Below, one piece after another: positions 49,401 through 58,808 of a DNA stretch of 64,000 nucleotides. Positions within the stretch are counted from its first letter, which is position 1. Each line of letters begins with the position of its first letter. A model generated the notes under the pieces. It made no database searches and was not told the DNA's origin. It worked only from the letters and a program-made list of their open reading frames with translations. Source of the DNA: Pseudomonas agarici (lineage in GTDB: Bacteria > Pseudomonadota > Gammaproteobacteria > Pseudomonadales > Pseudomonadaceae); the NCBI RefSeq assembly GCF_900109755.1, contig NZ_FOAR01000007.1:124001-188000 (forward strand), written 5' to 3'. The translations under genes were made by a program, and so were the position numbers.

Positions 49401-51297
49401 CGGCGACATGGCCGGCGACGTGTTCGGCAACGGCCTGTTGATGTCCGACAAGCTCAAGTTGGTCGCGGCCTTCAACCACCTGCACATCTTCATCGACCCG
49501 AATCCAGATCCGGCAACCAGCTTCGCCGAGCGCCAGCGCCTGTTCGATCTGCCGCGTTCGGCCTGGTCCGACTACGACACCCGTATCATGTCCGAAGGCG
49601 GCGGTATCTTCTCGCGTAGCGCGAAGAGCATTGCGATCTCCGCGCAGATGAAAGAGCGCTTCGACATCAGCGCGGATAAACTGACCCCAACCGAACTGTT
49701 GAATGCGTTACTCAAGGCACCGGTGGACCTGTTGTGGAATGGCGGTATTGGCACCTACGTCAAAGCCAGCAGCGAAAGCCATGCCGATGTCGGCGACAAG
49801 GCCAATGACGCACTGCGCGTGAACGGTAACGAATTGCGTTGCAAGGTGGTGGGCGAGGGCGGCAACCTGGGCATGACCCAGCTCGGTCGCGTCGAGTTCG
49901 GCCTCAATGGTGGCGGCTCCAACACCGACTTCATCGACAACGCCGGTGGCGTGGACTGTTCCGACCACGAAGTGAATATCAAGATCCTGCTCAACGAAGT
50001 GGTGCAGGCTGGCGATATGACCGAGAAGCAGCGCAACCAGTTGCTCGGCAGCATGACCAATGAAGTCGGCAGCCTGGTGCTCGGCAATAACTACAAGCAG
50101 ACCCAGGCCCTGTCCCTGGCCGCCCGTCGTGCCTACGAGCGGATCGCCGAATACAAGCGCCTGATGAGCGATCTGGAAGGTCGTGGCAAGCTGGACCGTG
50201 CCATCGAGTTTCTGCCCTCGGAAGAGCAACTGGCCGAGCGTATTGCCGCCAGCCAGGGGCTGACCCGTGCCGAGTTGTCGGTGTTGATCTCCTACAGCAA
50301 GATCGACCTCAAGGCGGCGTTGCTCGACTCCAAGGTACCGGACGACGAGTACCTGACCCGCGACATGGAAACTGCGTTCCCGCCGACGCTGGTGAGCAAG
50401 TTCGCCGACGCGATGCGTCGCCACCGCCTCAAGCGTGAAATCGTCAGCACCCAGATCGCCAACGACCTGGTCAACCACATGGGCATCACCTTCGTGCAGC
50501 GTCTGAAGGAGTCCACCGGCATGAGCCCGGCAAATGTCGCCGGCGCCTATGTCATCGTGCGTGACATCTTCCACCTTCCGCACTGGTTCCGTCAGATCGA
50601 GGCGTTGGACTACAAAGTGTCGGCCGAGACCCAGCTGGAGTTGATGGATGAATTGATGCGCCTGGGTCGTCGCGCCACGCGCTGGTTCCTACGCAGCCGT
50701 CGCAACGAACAAGATGCTGCCCGTGACGTGGCGCACTTCGGGCCGCACCTGGCAGCCTTGGGCCTCAAACTCGACGAACTGCTGGAAGGGCCGACCCGGG
50801 AAGTCTGGCAGATCCGCTACCAGGCCTATGTCCAGGCCGGTGTACCGGAACTGCTGGCGCGTATGGTGGCCGGCACCACGCACCTGTACACCCTGTTGCC
50901 GATCATCGAGGCCGCCGATGTCACCGGTCACGACGCCGCCGAAGTGGCCAAGGCCTACTTCGCGGTGGGCAGTGCCCTGGATCTGACTTGGTATTCCCAG
51001 CAGATCAGCGACCTGCGTGTCGGCAACAACTGGCAGGCCCAGGCTCGCGAAGCGTTCCGCGACGATGTCGATTGGCAGCAGCGGGCGATCACCATCTCGG
51101 TGCTGAAGCTGGCCGATGCGCCTGAGGACATGGAAGCCCGCGTGGCCCTGTGGCTGGAGCAGAACGCGAGCATGGCTGATCGTTGGCGTGCCATGCTGGT
51201 GGAAATCCGTGCCGCCAGCGGCACCGACTACGCCATGTACGCGGTCGCCAACCGTGAGTTGATGGACCTGGCATTGAGCGGTTCACCAACGCTTTGA
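46438..51297 (+). CDS. gdhB: NAD-specific glutamate dehydrogenase, large (180-kDa) class
   Basis: A 1619-residue enzyme that oxidatively deaminates glutamate to 2-oxoglutarate. The length and opening MAFFTAASKADFQQQLQAAL match the 180-kDa class of Pseudomonas GdhB. N-terminal ACT-like regulatory segments span roughly the first 700 residues; the catalytic Lys lies in VPVGAKGGF near residue 850, followed by the NAD-binding fold VVGVGDMAGDVFGNGLL. Upstream 296 bases should hold its promoter, and a strong terminator follows. Confidence 0.96.
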   Translation: MAFFTAASKADFQQQLQAALAQHISEQALAQVALFSEQFFGIISLDELTQRRLSDLAGCTLSAWRLLERFDHAQPQVRVYNPDYERHGWQSTHTAVEVLHHDLPFLVDSVRTELNRRGYSIHTLQTTVLSVRRGGKGELLEILPKGTQGEGVFHESLMYLEIDRCANAAELSVLSKELEQVLAEVRVAVADFEPMKAKVQQLIDGIENSQFAIAADEKSEIKSFLEWLVGNHFTFLGYEEFVVRDGQNGGHIEYDQSSFLGLTKLLRAGLTADDLHIEDYAVNYLAEPTPLSFAKAAHPSRVHRPAYPDFVSVRVIDGAGKVLKECRFMGLYTSSVYGESVRVIPYIRRKVEEIERRSGFHSKAHLGKELAQVLEVLPRDDLFQTPVDELFCTVMSIVQIQERNKIRVFLRKDPYGRFCYCLAYVPRDVYSTEVRQKIQQVLMDRLKATDCEFWTFFSESVLARVQLILRVDPKNRLDIDPILLEKEVVQACRSWQDDYASLVVESFGEAHGTSVLSDFPKGFPAGYRERFAAHSAVVDMQHLLSLTEANPLVMSFYQPLGQVSGQRELHCKLYHADTPLALSDVLPILENLGLRVLGEFPYRLRHSNGREFWIHDFAFTAAEGLDLDIQQLNDTLQDAFVHIVRGDAENDAFNRLVLTAGLPWRDVALLRAYARYLKQIRLGFDLGYIASTLNNHTDIARELTRLFKTRFYLARKLSADDLDDKQLRLEQAILTALDDVQVLNEDRILRRYLDLIKATLRTNFYQADANGQNKSYFSFKFNPHAIPELPKPVPKFEIFVYSPRVEGVHLRFGNVARGGLRWSDREEDFRTEVLGLVKAQQVKNSVIVPVGAKGGFLPRRLPLGGSRDEIAAEGIACYRIFICGLLDITDNLKDGALVPPANVVRHDDDDPYLVVAADKGTATFSDIANGIAIDYGFWLGDAFASGGSAGYDHKKMGITAKGAWVGVQRHFRERGINVQEDSVTVVGVGDMAGDVFGNGLLMSDKLKLVAAFNHLHIFIDPNPDPATSFAERQRLFDLPRSAWSDYDTRIMSEGGGIFSRSAKSIAISAQMKERFDISADKLTPTELLNALLKAPVDLLWNGGIGTYVKASSESHADVGDKANDALRVNGNELRCKVVGEGGNLGMTQLGRVEFGLNGGGSNTDFIDNAGGVDCSDHEVNIKILLNEVVQAGDMTEKQRNQLLGSMTNEVGSLVLGNNYKQTQALSLAARRAYERIAEYKRLMSDLEGRGKLDRAIEFLPSEEQLAERIAASQGLTRAELSVLISYSKIDLKAALLDSKVPDDEYLTRDMETAFPPTLVSKFADAMRRHRLKREIVSTQIANDLVNHMGITFVQRLKESTGMSPANVAGAYVIVRDIFHLPHWFRQIEALDYKVSAETQLELMDELMRLGRRATRWFLRSRRNEQDAARDVAHFGPHLAALGLKLDELLEGPTREVWQIRYQAYVQAGVPELLARMVAGTTHLYTLLPIIEAADVTGHDAAEVAKAYFAVGSALDLTWYSQQISDLRVGNNWQAQAREAFRDDVDWQQRAITISVLKLADAPEDMEARVALWLEQNASMADRWRAMLVEIRAASGTDYAMYAVANRELMDLALSGSPTL

Positions 51298-51320
51298 TCG
51301 CCTGAAGCAGTCACCGAAAA

Positions 51321-51348
51321 CCCCGACGCGTGAGCGTCGGGGTTTTTT
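51321..51348 (+). terminator. rho-independent terminator of gdhB
   Basis: CCCCGACGC-GTGA-GCGTCGGGG forms a perfect 9-bp stem with a 4-nt loop and is followed by TTTTTT. It begins 24 bases after the gdhB stop. Confidence 0.95.
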
Positions 51349-51543
51349 GTTGGAGTTTTTATAAAGGCGGCTGCGATCAGCCAAAGACTCGTTCACCGAT
51401 TGAACTGTTAGAGGGCGTTAATAGATATATTATCAGTGGGTAATATAGATAAAAAAATAGGCTAAGCGATTGGTTATTTGAACTTTTTATCGAGTGATTG
51501 AAGATTAGTATAAGAGGGTGGGATTATTTAAGGTATTTCGGAT
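51349..51543. other. AT-rich promoter region of the effector gene
   Basis: The bases from about 51405 to 51543 are markedly AT-rich (runs such as ATATATTAT and AAAAAAATAGG), unlike the flanking genes. This is the probable promoter of the large toxin-like gene and is consistent with acquired DNA. AAGG at 51530-51533 is a weak ribosome site. Confidence 0.45.
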
Positions 51544-54500
51544 ATGGTTGTTTATGCTCTTGAAACATCGGATGTCGCTGCACCCCTTGGAAGGGAGGAG
51601 TATCATACGCTGGTGGCAAGTCGACTGCCGGATTGGTTGAAGGCCGCGCCCTTCGCTTCCCGTAGCGCCTATGTGGCCAACATGCGTCGCCATCAGGCGA
51701 ATAAAACCCGTCTGGCCGATTATCTACAGGGTTTGCGAAACCCCGAGGCTTTTGCCGCGCCACTGTTGCAGCAAGCCCTGGACGATGAGTTCGGGACAGG
51801 GTTGGATGTGCATCAGGACCAGCTCAGGCACGTTCATATACTGGCGGCAGAAACACTCTCCACACCCTATCAGCAAAAGCTTACACAACAGTCGCTATTA
51901 CAAGCTGCCTTACAGAACTTCGAGGAAAGCGAAACCACTTATTTTGGTTTCGATCGAGGCTCGCAGATACTTCGCAAGAGTCCGGCTGTCTTGAAGAAAG
52001 CGTTTACGCCCCAGCTATTTGCCAAGTTATGCCGAGATTTGGATCTGGGCGGGAAATATAAAGAGCATATTGAGTCTTTTCTGTTGCGTAAGAGCGCCTC
52101 CGGGCAACGCGACGATGAATTTCGTCGATTGTGCGTGGCCAAGGAAATCTCCGAGCTGGCGCTGCAGGCCGATATCGCGGTGATGAAAGGGCATATCGAC
52201 GGCTCGGCCTATCGGATGCTCAAGCAGTGGGTCGGCGGCGACTCCAGCCCTCTCTGGAGCCAGCATGCCGTACAGTTTCATGAGATAAAGATGCTCGATG
52301 TGCGTATTCCCGACAGCGGTTATCGGGGGGCTTTGCTCAAGGGCGCATTGCTGATCCGTTTTGACGTCGCCAACGCCCGTGAGCCTTGCCCTTGTGTGGT
52401 ATACCTGTCCGGCGATACCGAACAGGCGCTCAAGCAATATTCAAGCCTGGCGGCGTTCGAGGACGACCTCAGAGGCAGGCTGGGTGATCAGGGTTATCAA
52501 CACGGCTTTCGGCGCTACCTCCATCTGCGAACTCAGCCGGTGTTTTTCACCACCCTGAACGAACGCCTGAATCGCTGGAATCCCGAGGTACGTCGGCGTG
52601 TGCCCGATGAGCAGGCGCGCTTGCAGCTCCAGCTCGCCCCGATAACGGGAGATCCCTTTTTCGAGCTCTATGTGCAGCACACCGACAAACTGCTTGATGA
52701 TGCCCGGATATTGGCGGTGTCGACGAATGCGGAGGACAAGAAGACCCGTAGCGCTCGTTGGCATTCCTTTCTGGATTGGGGTGTCAGCTTGCTGTTTTTT
52801 GTACCGGGCCTTGGTGAAACGATGTTAGCGGTGGTGGCTGCCCAGTTGTTGGTCCAGCTCTACGACGGGATCGAGGATTGGCAACACGACGAAAAGAAGC
52901 AGGCGGTACTGACCTTTCTTAGCGTGGTATTGAATCTGGAGCTTGGAGCCTTCCTCCAGGTTCTGGCCCGTGACGCCGAAGCGGCTGTTTTTGTTGACAC
53001 ACTCAAGCAGGTCAAACTGTCGGACGAAGGAACCCGGTTATGGAAAGCCGACCTGGCGCCCTATCGACATACACCGGTCTTGCCCGAAGGGCTCGAGCCC
53101 GACGGCTCAGGACTACGCGTGCACAACTCCAGTAGCTACCTGGCACTGGACGGGAACTACTACCAGCTTCGGCCCACTCGCGTCAGCCATGAGTATCGTG
53201 CCGAGCATCCCAACCGGCCAACCTATTCGCCACTGTTCAGTCATAACGGCTCAGGCGCCTGGACGCATGAGCTGGAAGAGCCGTTGCAGTGGGACGCGTT
53301 CAAGCTGTTCCAACGCCTGGGACCGGATCTGGCGGATTTTTCCCCGGAGCAGGCGGATCGAATCATGACCATCAGCGGCGTGGAGGCCGATCAGTTGCGC
53401 CCGGTCTACCTGGACCAGATGAGCCGGCCCGCGCTGCTGAGCGATACGGTTGAGCGCTTCAGGGTCGATGAAGATATCCAACGATTTATCCAGACCGGTA
53501 CCACCAATGGTGGCATTGTCGATTGGCGTATGCAGGAACAACTGCTCGAGACCTTGTGGCCACCCACCAAGGTATTGCAATTCGTCAATGGGGAAGGGCA
53601 GGTGTTGAAGGAATACGGCCCGGCAAATAAGGCGCTGTTGCCCGTGGTGACCGTCACCGAAGCGCAGATACACGAGGCCGAACTGCTGAACGTGGTGTTG
53701 CGCGGACTTGACCAGAACGAGGTCGATACGTTGCTCGGTCGTCAGGCAGGCGAGGCACGGTTGACCCCTGCCGAGCAACTGACGGCTCTGAACAAGCGAC
53801 TTGCCACCGAGGCGCAGAACCAACGCAGTGCATTGTTCGAGGCCTATTACGAGTTTCGTAGCCGCTCCCGAAATGCCTTTGTCGCCTTGTTCAAACGCGA
53901 TTTCCCCAGCTTGCCGACGGCGATCGCCGATGAATTGGCCCATGCGGCCGAGGGGTATGAGATCGAGGTGCTGAAAAGCGGGAAGGTGCCGTTGCGGCTG
54001 GCGGAAGAAAGTCGCTGGTATCTGCAGCAGGTGCGTATCGCTCGGGCCTATGAAGGTTTTTTTATCGAGTCATCGGTCAGCCTGGATGCCGATCGGTTGT
54101 TCTTGCATTCACTGGAAAACCTGCCGGGCTGGTCGAAAACCTTGCGTATCGAGCTGTACGAGCCTGCCGAGTTGGCACCGAGCGGGCGACGCCTGGTCGA
54201 CAGCCTGGGCCCACGCTCCTCCGAGGCTCCTCTGGAGTTGGTACGTCAGTCGAGGGGCTATGAGATCGAGGGACAAAAGCTGCCCGGTAACCTCCAGATG
54301 AAGTTATTGCATGCACTGCCGGAAAATCAGCTCAAGGCTCTGGGGTTCTCGCGCACAACTCGCCCGGAATTGCTCAAGCAGGCGGTAGTGAGCCACCTGA
54401 TGCTACCGCGCGCGCGCTCGCTCGTTGCTCGGCATGCAACCCATCAAGCCTGGATTCAGGTCGCCCTTGCGCTTGAGCGATGGGCGGATCGGCTACCCGC

Positions 54501-56593
54501 TCGGTGGGCAGCAGAGTGCGCAAGCGGTATCGCCGAGTCAGTTGCAACTGTTGGTCGACAAGCTTTATCCCGGTAAGGACCTGGAGGTTGTTCGCCTGTT
54601 CCTGTCGGCTGAGGGGCAAGATGACAAAGCGTTCCTGAAAGCACTCAATAAGCAGTATGGCGAATACCATCGGTTGAAACTGACGCTGGAGCACTGGCGC
54701 ATTGACAATGAGTATGAGCATGGCGGTGGGGGTGTGGGAGGGTGGCTGGTCAATAAGGCGTCCAAGTCACGGGTAGTGGATCGTATTAAAAGGTGCTGGC
54801 GTCGAGAGTCGCGTCCTCTGCTTGATGACAGTGGCCAGCCGGTGGGGCATGAGTTGGATCTTTCGGGGGAGCGCCTGCTGAAGTTGCCCGAACTGAAAGA
54901 GGGTAGTTTCGATCATGTAATTTCATTGAAGCTGACCTTGGTCGGACTTCGGGAACGGGAGGATCTCGATGCCTTTCTCAAAGGCTTTCCAGGGCTACGT
55001 GAGTTGCGCATCACGGGCGGGCGGCTGACACGGTTGCCATCAAGCATTAGCGGGATGAGCGAACTGCTCAAGTTGCAGCTCAATGACAATCGGATTGTCT
55101 GGACCCAGGTGCTGGGGCAGCGATTGCGTGGTCTGAGGCGCCTCAGGCAATTGAATCTGGACGGCAACCCGCTGGGAGTGTTCAGTGTCGCGGGAATGCC
55201 CAGGCTGCAGGCGCTGCAACTGCAGCGCACCGGATTGTCCATCTGGCCGGGTGGGGTGCTGGAGTTGCTCGATCTGGCGCTGCTGGACCTACAGGGCAAT
55301 CGATTGACCTCCATCCCCTGGAGCTTCTACAGCCTGAGCAGTCGCAGGATGAGAACGGTGCTGCTTTACGGCAATCCGTTCGATGTGGCGACGCGATATG
55401 CGATTTCCCAGTTTATTGATCGACCCTCTATACGTTTCACCCTGCCGGAGGACGCGGGCATCATCGAGCAAGAAGTGCCGAGGTTGACGCCTGTCGTGGA
55501 AAACTGGCTGGACAGCAGTTTCACGGTGGCAGAGCAGGAGCGCAAAAGAGCGCAGTGGGACCTGATTGCCCATGAGCCAGAGAGCGAAACTTTTTTGGAT
55601 GCGATTGCCGCGCTACGTTACTCGGCCGACTATCGCGGCGAATACCGAAGTCAGTTGATGCGGCGTGTCTGGCGAATGATCGAGGCGGCGACTGCCGACA
55701 CCCAATTGCGTCAGGCCTTGTTCGATTGGACGAGCGACCTGGAAACCTGCACCGACGGTTTTACCGAGGTGTTCAGCCGGTTGGGCGGTGAAGTGCTGCT
55801 CTATGAGGCGCGGCAACTTGAGGGCGATGCCAGGGAGGCAGCGTACCTGAAGTTGGCTCTGGGGCGCTCGCGCTTGGCGCGGCTGAATGATATCTGCAAA
55901 GTCGAAACCGCCCACCAGGATATTCTCAGGGCCTCCCGCATTGAGGATGCCAGGGCGCAGGCAATCGCTGCGGCGCGCGCGCGCGATCGGAGTGAGACCG
56001 ACATTGAGGAGGCCGGGCGTGTAGCGGCCGAGATCGCCGATGCGCGTTGGCCGCATGTCGATGAAGTCGAGATCTACCTGGCTTACCGCGTCGATCTCGC
56101 CGAGCGCCTGGCACTACCCTGGCAACCGCTGTCGATGCTGTATCGGGGGGCCAGCAATGTCACTCAGGATATGACCCAGGAAGCGGGCGACCAAATCCTG
56201 GCGGTCGAGAGTGTACCTGGCAAACAGGTCGAGCTACTGCTGGAGCAACCGCTCTGGAAAGATTACCTGAAAACCCTGCCCGAGACGGAAGGCTATGAAC
56301 TCGTGGCACAGGAGCAGTTGCAAATCCTCGAAGAGCTGCGCGAGGCCCTGGAGCAATTGGCACGGCAGCCGCAAGCCTCACCACGGGATATCGCCAATTG
56401 GACCGAGACGGTGCGGCAGGGAGCCAGTACCTTGGGGATCGCCGAGGCGGCTATTCCCATAGGCCAGAACATGAGCGATACCGTCTATGAGCAGGCGCTC
56501 GAAGTGATCGATCGTGAGCGCAAAGCCGAGGAGGTGCGGATCACCCAACGAGCGCTGGACAGGGCACAGGCACCCGACAGCTCGGACCTGTGA
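51544..56593 (+). pseudogene. NEL-type E3 ubiquitin ligase / dermonecrotic-toxin-like effector, frameshifted
   Basis: Two overlapping frames make one gene of about 1680 codons. Frame one (ATG 51544 to TAA/TGA 54576) encodes a DUF6543-like, dermonecrotic-toxin-type N-terminal region with a hydrophobic segment (WGVSLLFFVPGLGETMLAVV). Near 54425 the homology passes to the +1 frame (to 56593), which continues GMQPIKPGFRSPLRLSDGRI, then leucine-rich repeats (about codons 165-320 of the second frame: LRELRITGGRLTRLPSSISG and similar) and a NEL domain whose catalytic CxD motif is CTD at 55748-55756. Such proteins act on host ubiquitin. The +1 shift lies in a short CG/CTCG repeat. The second frame has no ribosome site of its own, so frameshift inactivation or slippage is more likely than two genes. 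Confidence 0.75.
54407..54424. repeat. CG and CTCG short tandem repeats at the effector frameshift
   Basis: An 11-nt alternating CG tract (54407-54417) runs into two tandem copies of CTCG (54417-54424). Loss of a CG unit or duplication of CTCG would each produce exactly the +1 frame change needed to separate the two halves of the effector gene. Confidence 0.6.
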
Positions 56594-56653
56594 CCTGCAG
56601 CCTTGAAAACAGCCTTCGCGATGCCGGATGGGCGGGCTGCTGTGTCGCGCTGT

Positions 56654-56917
56654 TCAGATACCGATATTGCCCAGGGTCTGCACGATATTGCGCAAGGTGC
56701 CGGCAATGGCGGGGTGTTCGAGTTCGAAGCGCTCGACCGCCAGGTTGACGCCGTCGGCCAGACTGCTGTCCTGGGTTGCGGTTTCCAGTTCCAACTGCAA
56801 TTCGATCTGTCGCATCAGCTCCCGCAGATTGGCGCGCTCGGCTCTGGACAGCGGTGGATTCTGTTTAAGTTGCTCGCGCAAGGTATTGAGTTGTTTTTGC
56901 AGTTCGCGGGCAGGCAT
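56654..56917 (-). CDS. DUF4404 family protein
   Basis: An 87-residue soluble protein, MPARELQKQLNTLREQLKQN onward, mostly helical with coiled-coil-like heptads (LSRAERANLRELMRQIELQLEL). It matches DUF4404 in size and opening. ATG 56917 is preferred because AAGGA lies eight bases upstream; the frame extends to 56959. Function unknown. It is convergent with the effector gene, 60 bases away. Confidence 0.82.
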   Translation of the reverse strand: MPARELQKQLNTLREQLKQNPPLSRAERANLRELMRQIELQLELETATQDSSLADGVNLAVERFELEHPAIAGTLRNIVQTLGNIGI

Positions 56918-57048
56918 GGTGGTTTCCTTCTCTAGATAGTCTCTGGCATAGACCTTCATGCAATGATAAAGGTCTATGCCTACCTTTTAGAGTAATCCAC
57001 ACTGGCGATCCGCGCCCGATCGAGCAGCCTGCACCGTCAGTTCGTTGC

Positions 57049-57660
57049 TCAGGGCTTCTCGCCCTTGAGCCGGCGCAGAGCAATATCGTCCAGGCAGCTC
57101 GCCAGTTCCCCCAAGTGATCGATCACCGAGTGCGCGCCGAGGCTGAACAGCTCCACGGTGGCCTTGGCGCGCTTTTTTTCCTGCTCTTTTTTTGACAGCG
57201 CCTGCCATTCCCTGGATGACAGGCCGCACAAGGGGCCGCAGGAGGCCAGACCGATGGTCCACAGGCCTGCATTCAAGCCCGCTTGCAGCAGGCGAGGTTC
57301 GCCGCTGATCAACACACAACCCTCCAGTTGTTCCACGCCGAGCGCCATCAGCGCATGCCAGCAGGCATTGGGTGCCGGCCACTGTGCGCAGTGGGCGGGG
57401 GTGAGAGAGGGTTTGATCCAACCGGGTAGGGGAGCGGCGAGCGGTAGGCTCAGTGTGTGGGGCAATTCATCCAGCCAGGCGCACGGCACACCGCGTTGTT
57501 GTAGTCCTTGGAGAATGTCCAGTGCGCCCGGCGTGGTGTGGTGGTGTTCGTCCGAATCCAGATGTCGGCGAGCGCGGGCACCGAAATCCACCAGGCAACC
57601 GGACAAGCCTAAAAGCAGGGCGGTGGGCGCGGGTAGAGGTGCGACGGCGAGTAATGGCAT
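57049..57660 (-). CDS. phosphonatase-like HAD-fold protein lacking the nucleophile Asp
   Basis: A 203-residue protein that follows the phosphonoacetaldehyde hydrolase-like branch of the HAD superfamily. Motif I is recognisable (LLLGLSGCLVDFG, residues 15-27), but the position of the catalytic Asp in the usual LDWAGTxVDxG reads Gly18, so the enzyme is probably inactive or binds ligand only. Later ALGVEQLEGCVLISGEPRLLQAGLNAG is the family's motif III/IV region. It lies next to mlaA but on the opposite strand. AGGGA precedes ATG 57660. Confidence 0.72.
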   Translation of the reverse strand: MPLLAVAPLPAPTALLLGLSGCLVDFGARARRHLDSDEHHHTTPGALDILQGLQQRGVPCAWLDELPHTLSLPLAAPLPGWIKPSLTPAHCAQWPAPNACWHALMALGVEQLEGCVLISGEPRLLQAGLNAGLWTIGLASCGPLCGLSSREWQALSKKEQEKKRAKATVELFSLGAHSVIDHLGELASCLDDIALRRLKGEKP

Positions 57661-57794
57661 GGCAACGTCCCTGATGATGACTGCGTAGAATAAGGCGCCG
57701 CCATGACAATTGGATGACCAGGCGTCCTTGGTCTAACCTGTAATTCTTTGTAGGACTTGTCCGGGTCACACTGCCTAAATCCAAGTATTCGCTT

Positions 57795-57800
57795 TATACT
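57795..57800 (+). promoter_or_regulatory. candidate -10 box upstream of mlaA
   Basis: TATACT at 57795-57800 lies about 60 bases before the mlaA start in the gap between the HAD gene and mlaA. No convincing -35 hexamer is seen at the right distance, so the assignment is tentative. Confidence 0.3.
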
Positions 57801-57860
57801 GCGCCTTATTAATCAGGGCATAGCGCCTCGTATCCCGTCTCATCCAAGGAGTTCCTCTCT

Positions 57861-58547
57861 ATGTGCTGGATCGATCGTCTAGCTCAGTTGTCGTTGTGTG
57901 CCGGCGTTGCGCTGGCGCCATTTGCCGCGCAGGCGGCGGACGAAGATCCGTGGGAAAGCCTCAACCGGCCGATCTTCAAATTCAACGATACACTGGACAC
58001 CTACGCCCTGAAACCCTTGGCCCAAGGCTATCAGGCGGTCACTCCGCAGTTCCTAGAGAACGGTATTCACAACATCTACCGTAACTTCGGCGACGTTGGC
58101 AACCTGGTCAACGACGTACTGCAGCTCAAACCACGGGCTGCCGGTATCGATACCGCGCGCTTGCTGCTGAACACCACCCTCGGCGTGGCGGGTTTCTTTG
58201 ATGTCGGCACCAAGATGGGGCTGCAGCGCAACGACGAAGACTTTGGTCAGACCCTCGGTCACTGGGGCGTTGGCAGCGGTCCCTACGTAGTTATCCCGTT
58301 CTTCGGCCCGAGCACCCTGCGTGACGCGCCTTCCAGGTTTGCCGACAGCTACACCAAGCCTTATCGCTACATGGACGACATGTCAGCGCGCAACATCACC
58401 TTCGGCGTGGATATCATCGACACCCGTGCGAGCCTGTTGTCCAGCGAGAAGCTGATCAGCGGCGACAAGTACATCTTTATCCGCAACGCTTACCTGCAGA
58501 ACCGCGAATTCAAGGTCAAGGACGGCAAAGTGGAGGACGACTTCTAG
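57861..58547 (+). CDS. mlaA: MlaA/VacJ outer-membrane lipid asymmetry protein
   Basis: A 228-residue protein of the VacJ/MlaA family, which with porins and the MlaFEDBC system removes phospholipids from the outer leaflet of the outer membrane. Family motifs: DPWESLNRPIFKFNDTLD, NIYRNFGDVGNLVNDVLQLK, NTTLGVAGFFDVGTKMGL, EDFGQTLGHWGVGSGPYVVIPF. The signal peptide ends AQAAD with no Cys lipobox, unlike E. coli MlaA, a lipoprotein. AAGGAG at 57846-57851 precedes ATG 57861. Confidence 0.92.
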   Translation: MCWIDRLAQLSLCAGVALAPFAAQAADEDPWESLNRPIFKFNDTLDTYALKPLAQGYQAVTPQFLENGIHNIYRNFGDVGNLVNDVLQLKPRAAGIDTARLLLNTTLGVAGFFDVGTKMGLQRNDEDFGQTLGHWGVGSGPYVVIPFFGPSTLRDAPSRFADSYTKPYRYMDDMSARNITFGVDIIDTRASLLSSEKLISGDKYIFIRNAYLQNREFKVKDGKVEDDF

Positions 58548-58590
58548 CGATTTCGTTGTGGTTTTCGAACTTTTTATAACTCCCGGTGAT

Positions 58591-58610
58591 TTGAGGTGTA
58601 AAGACCTCAA
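58591..58610 (+). terminator. stem-loop after mlaA
   Basis: TTGAGGT-GTAAAG-ACCTCAA forms a perfect 7-bp stem 44 bases after the mlaA stop. There is no T-run after it, so it may be a terminator-like or mRNA-stability hairpin. Confidence 0.4.
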
Positions 58611-58808
58611 GCCACTGTCGGCATGAGCTTGAAACGCCCGGCGGATGGGAGTACCGTCTGCGCCTTAGAAGGGCACCTCTGATCGCTATGCACCGGACTT
58701 GATCGTCCGTCGCGTTCGAAACAGAGGGGCCAGAGCGAATCCAGTAGTGCGCGTCGGGCTAAAAGCCTCGCCGGCTACGCCAACCTAATCCTGGCGCCGT
58801 TTGCCCAC

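Noticed and set aside
47230..49485. 751-codon minus-strand frame opposite gdhB
   Set aside because: Antisense to the catalytic part of a conserved enzyme; no independent ribosome site or motif.
54407..54417. Alternating CG tract considered as a regulatory or Z-DNA site
   Set aside because: It lies inside the coding sequence and is better explained as a slippage-prone repeat at the frameshift.
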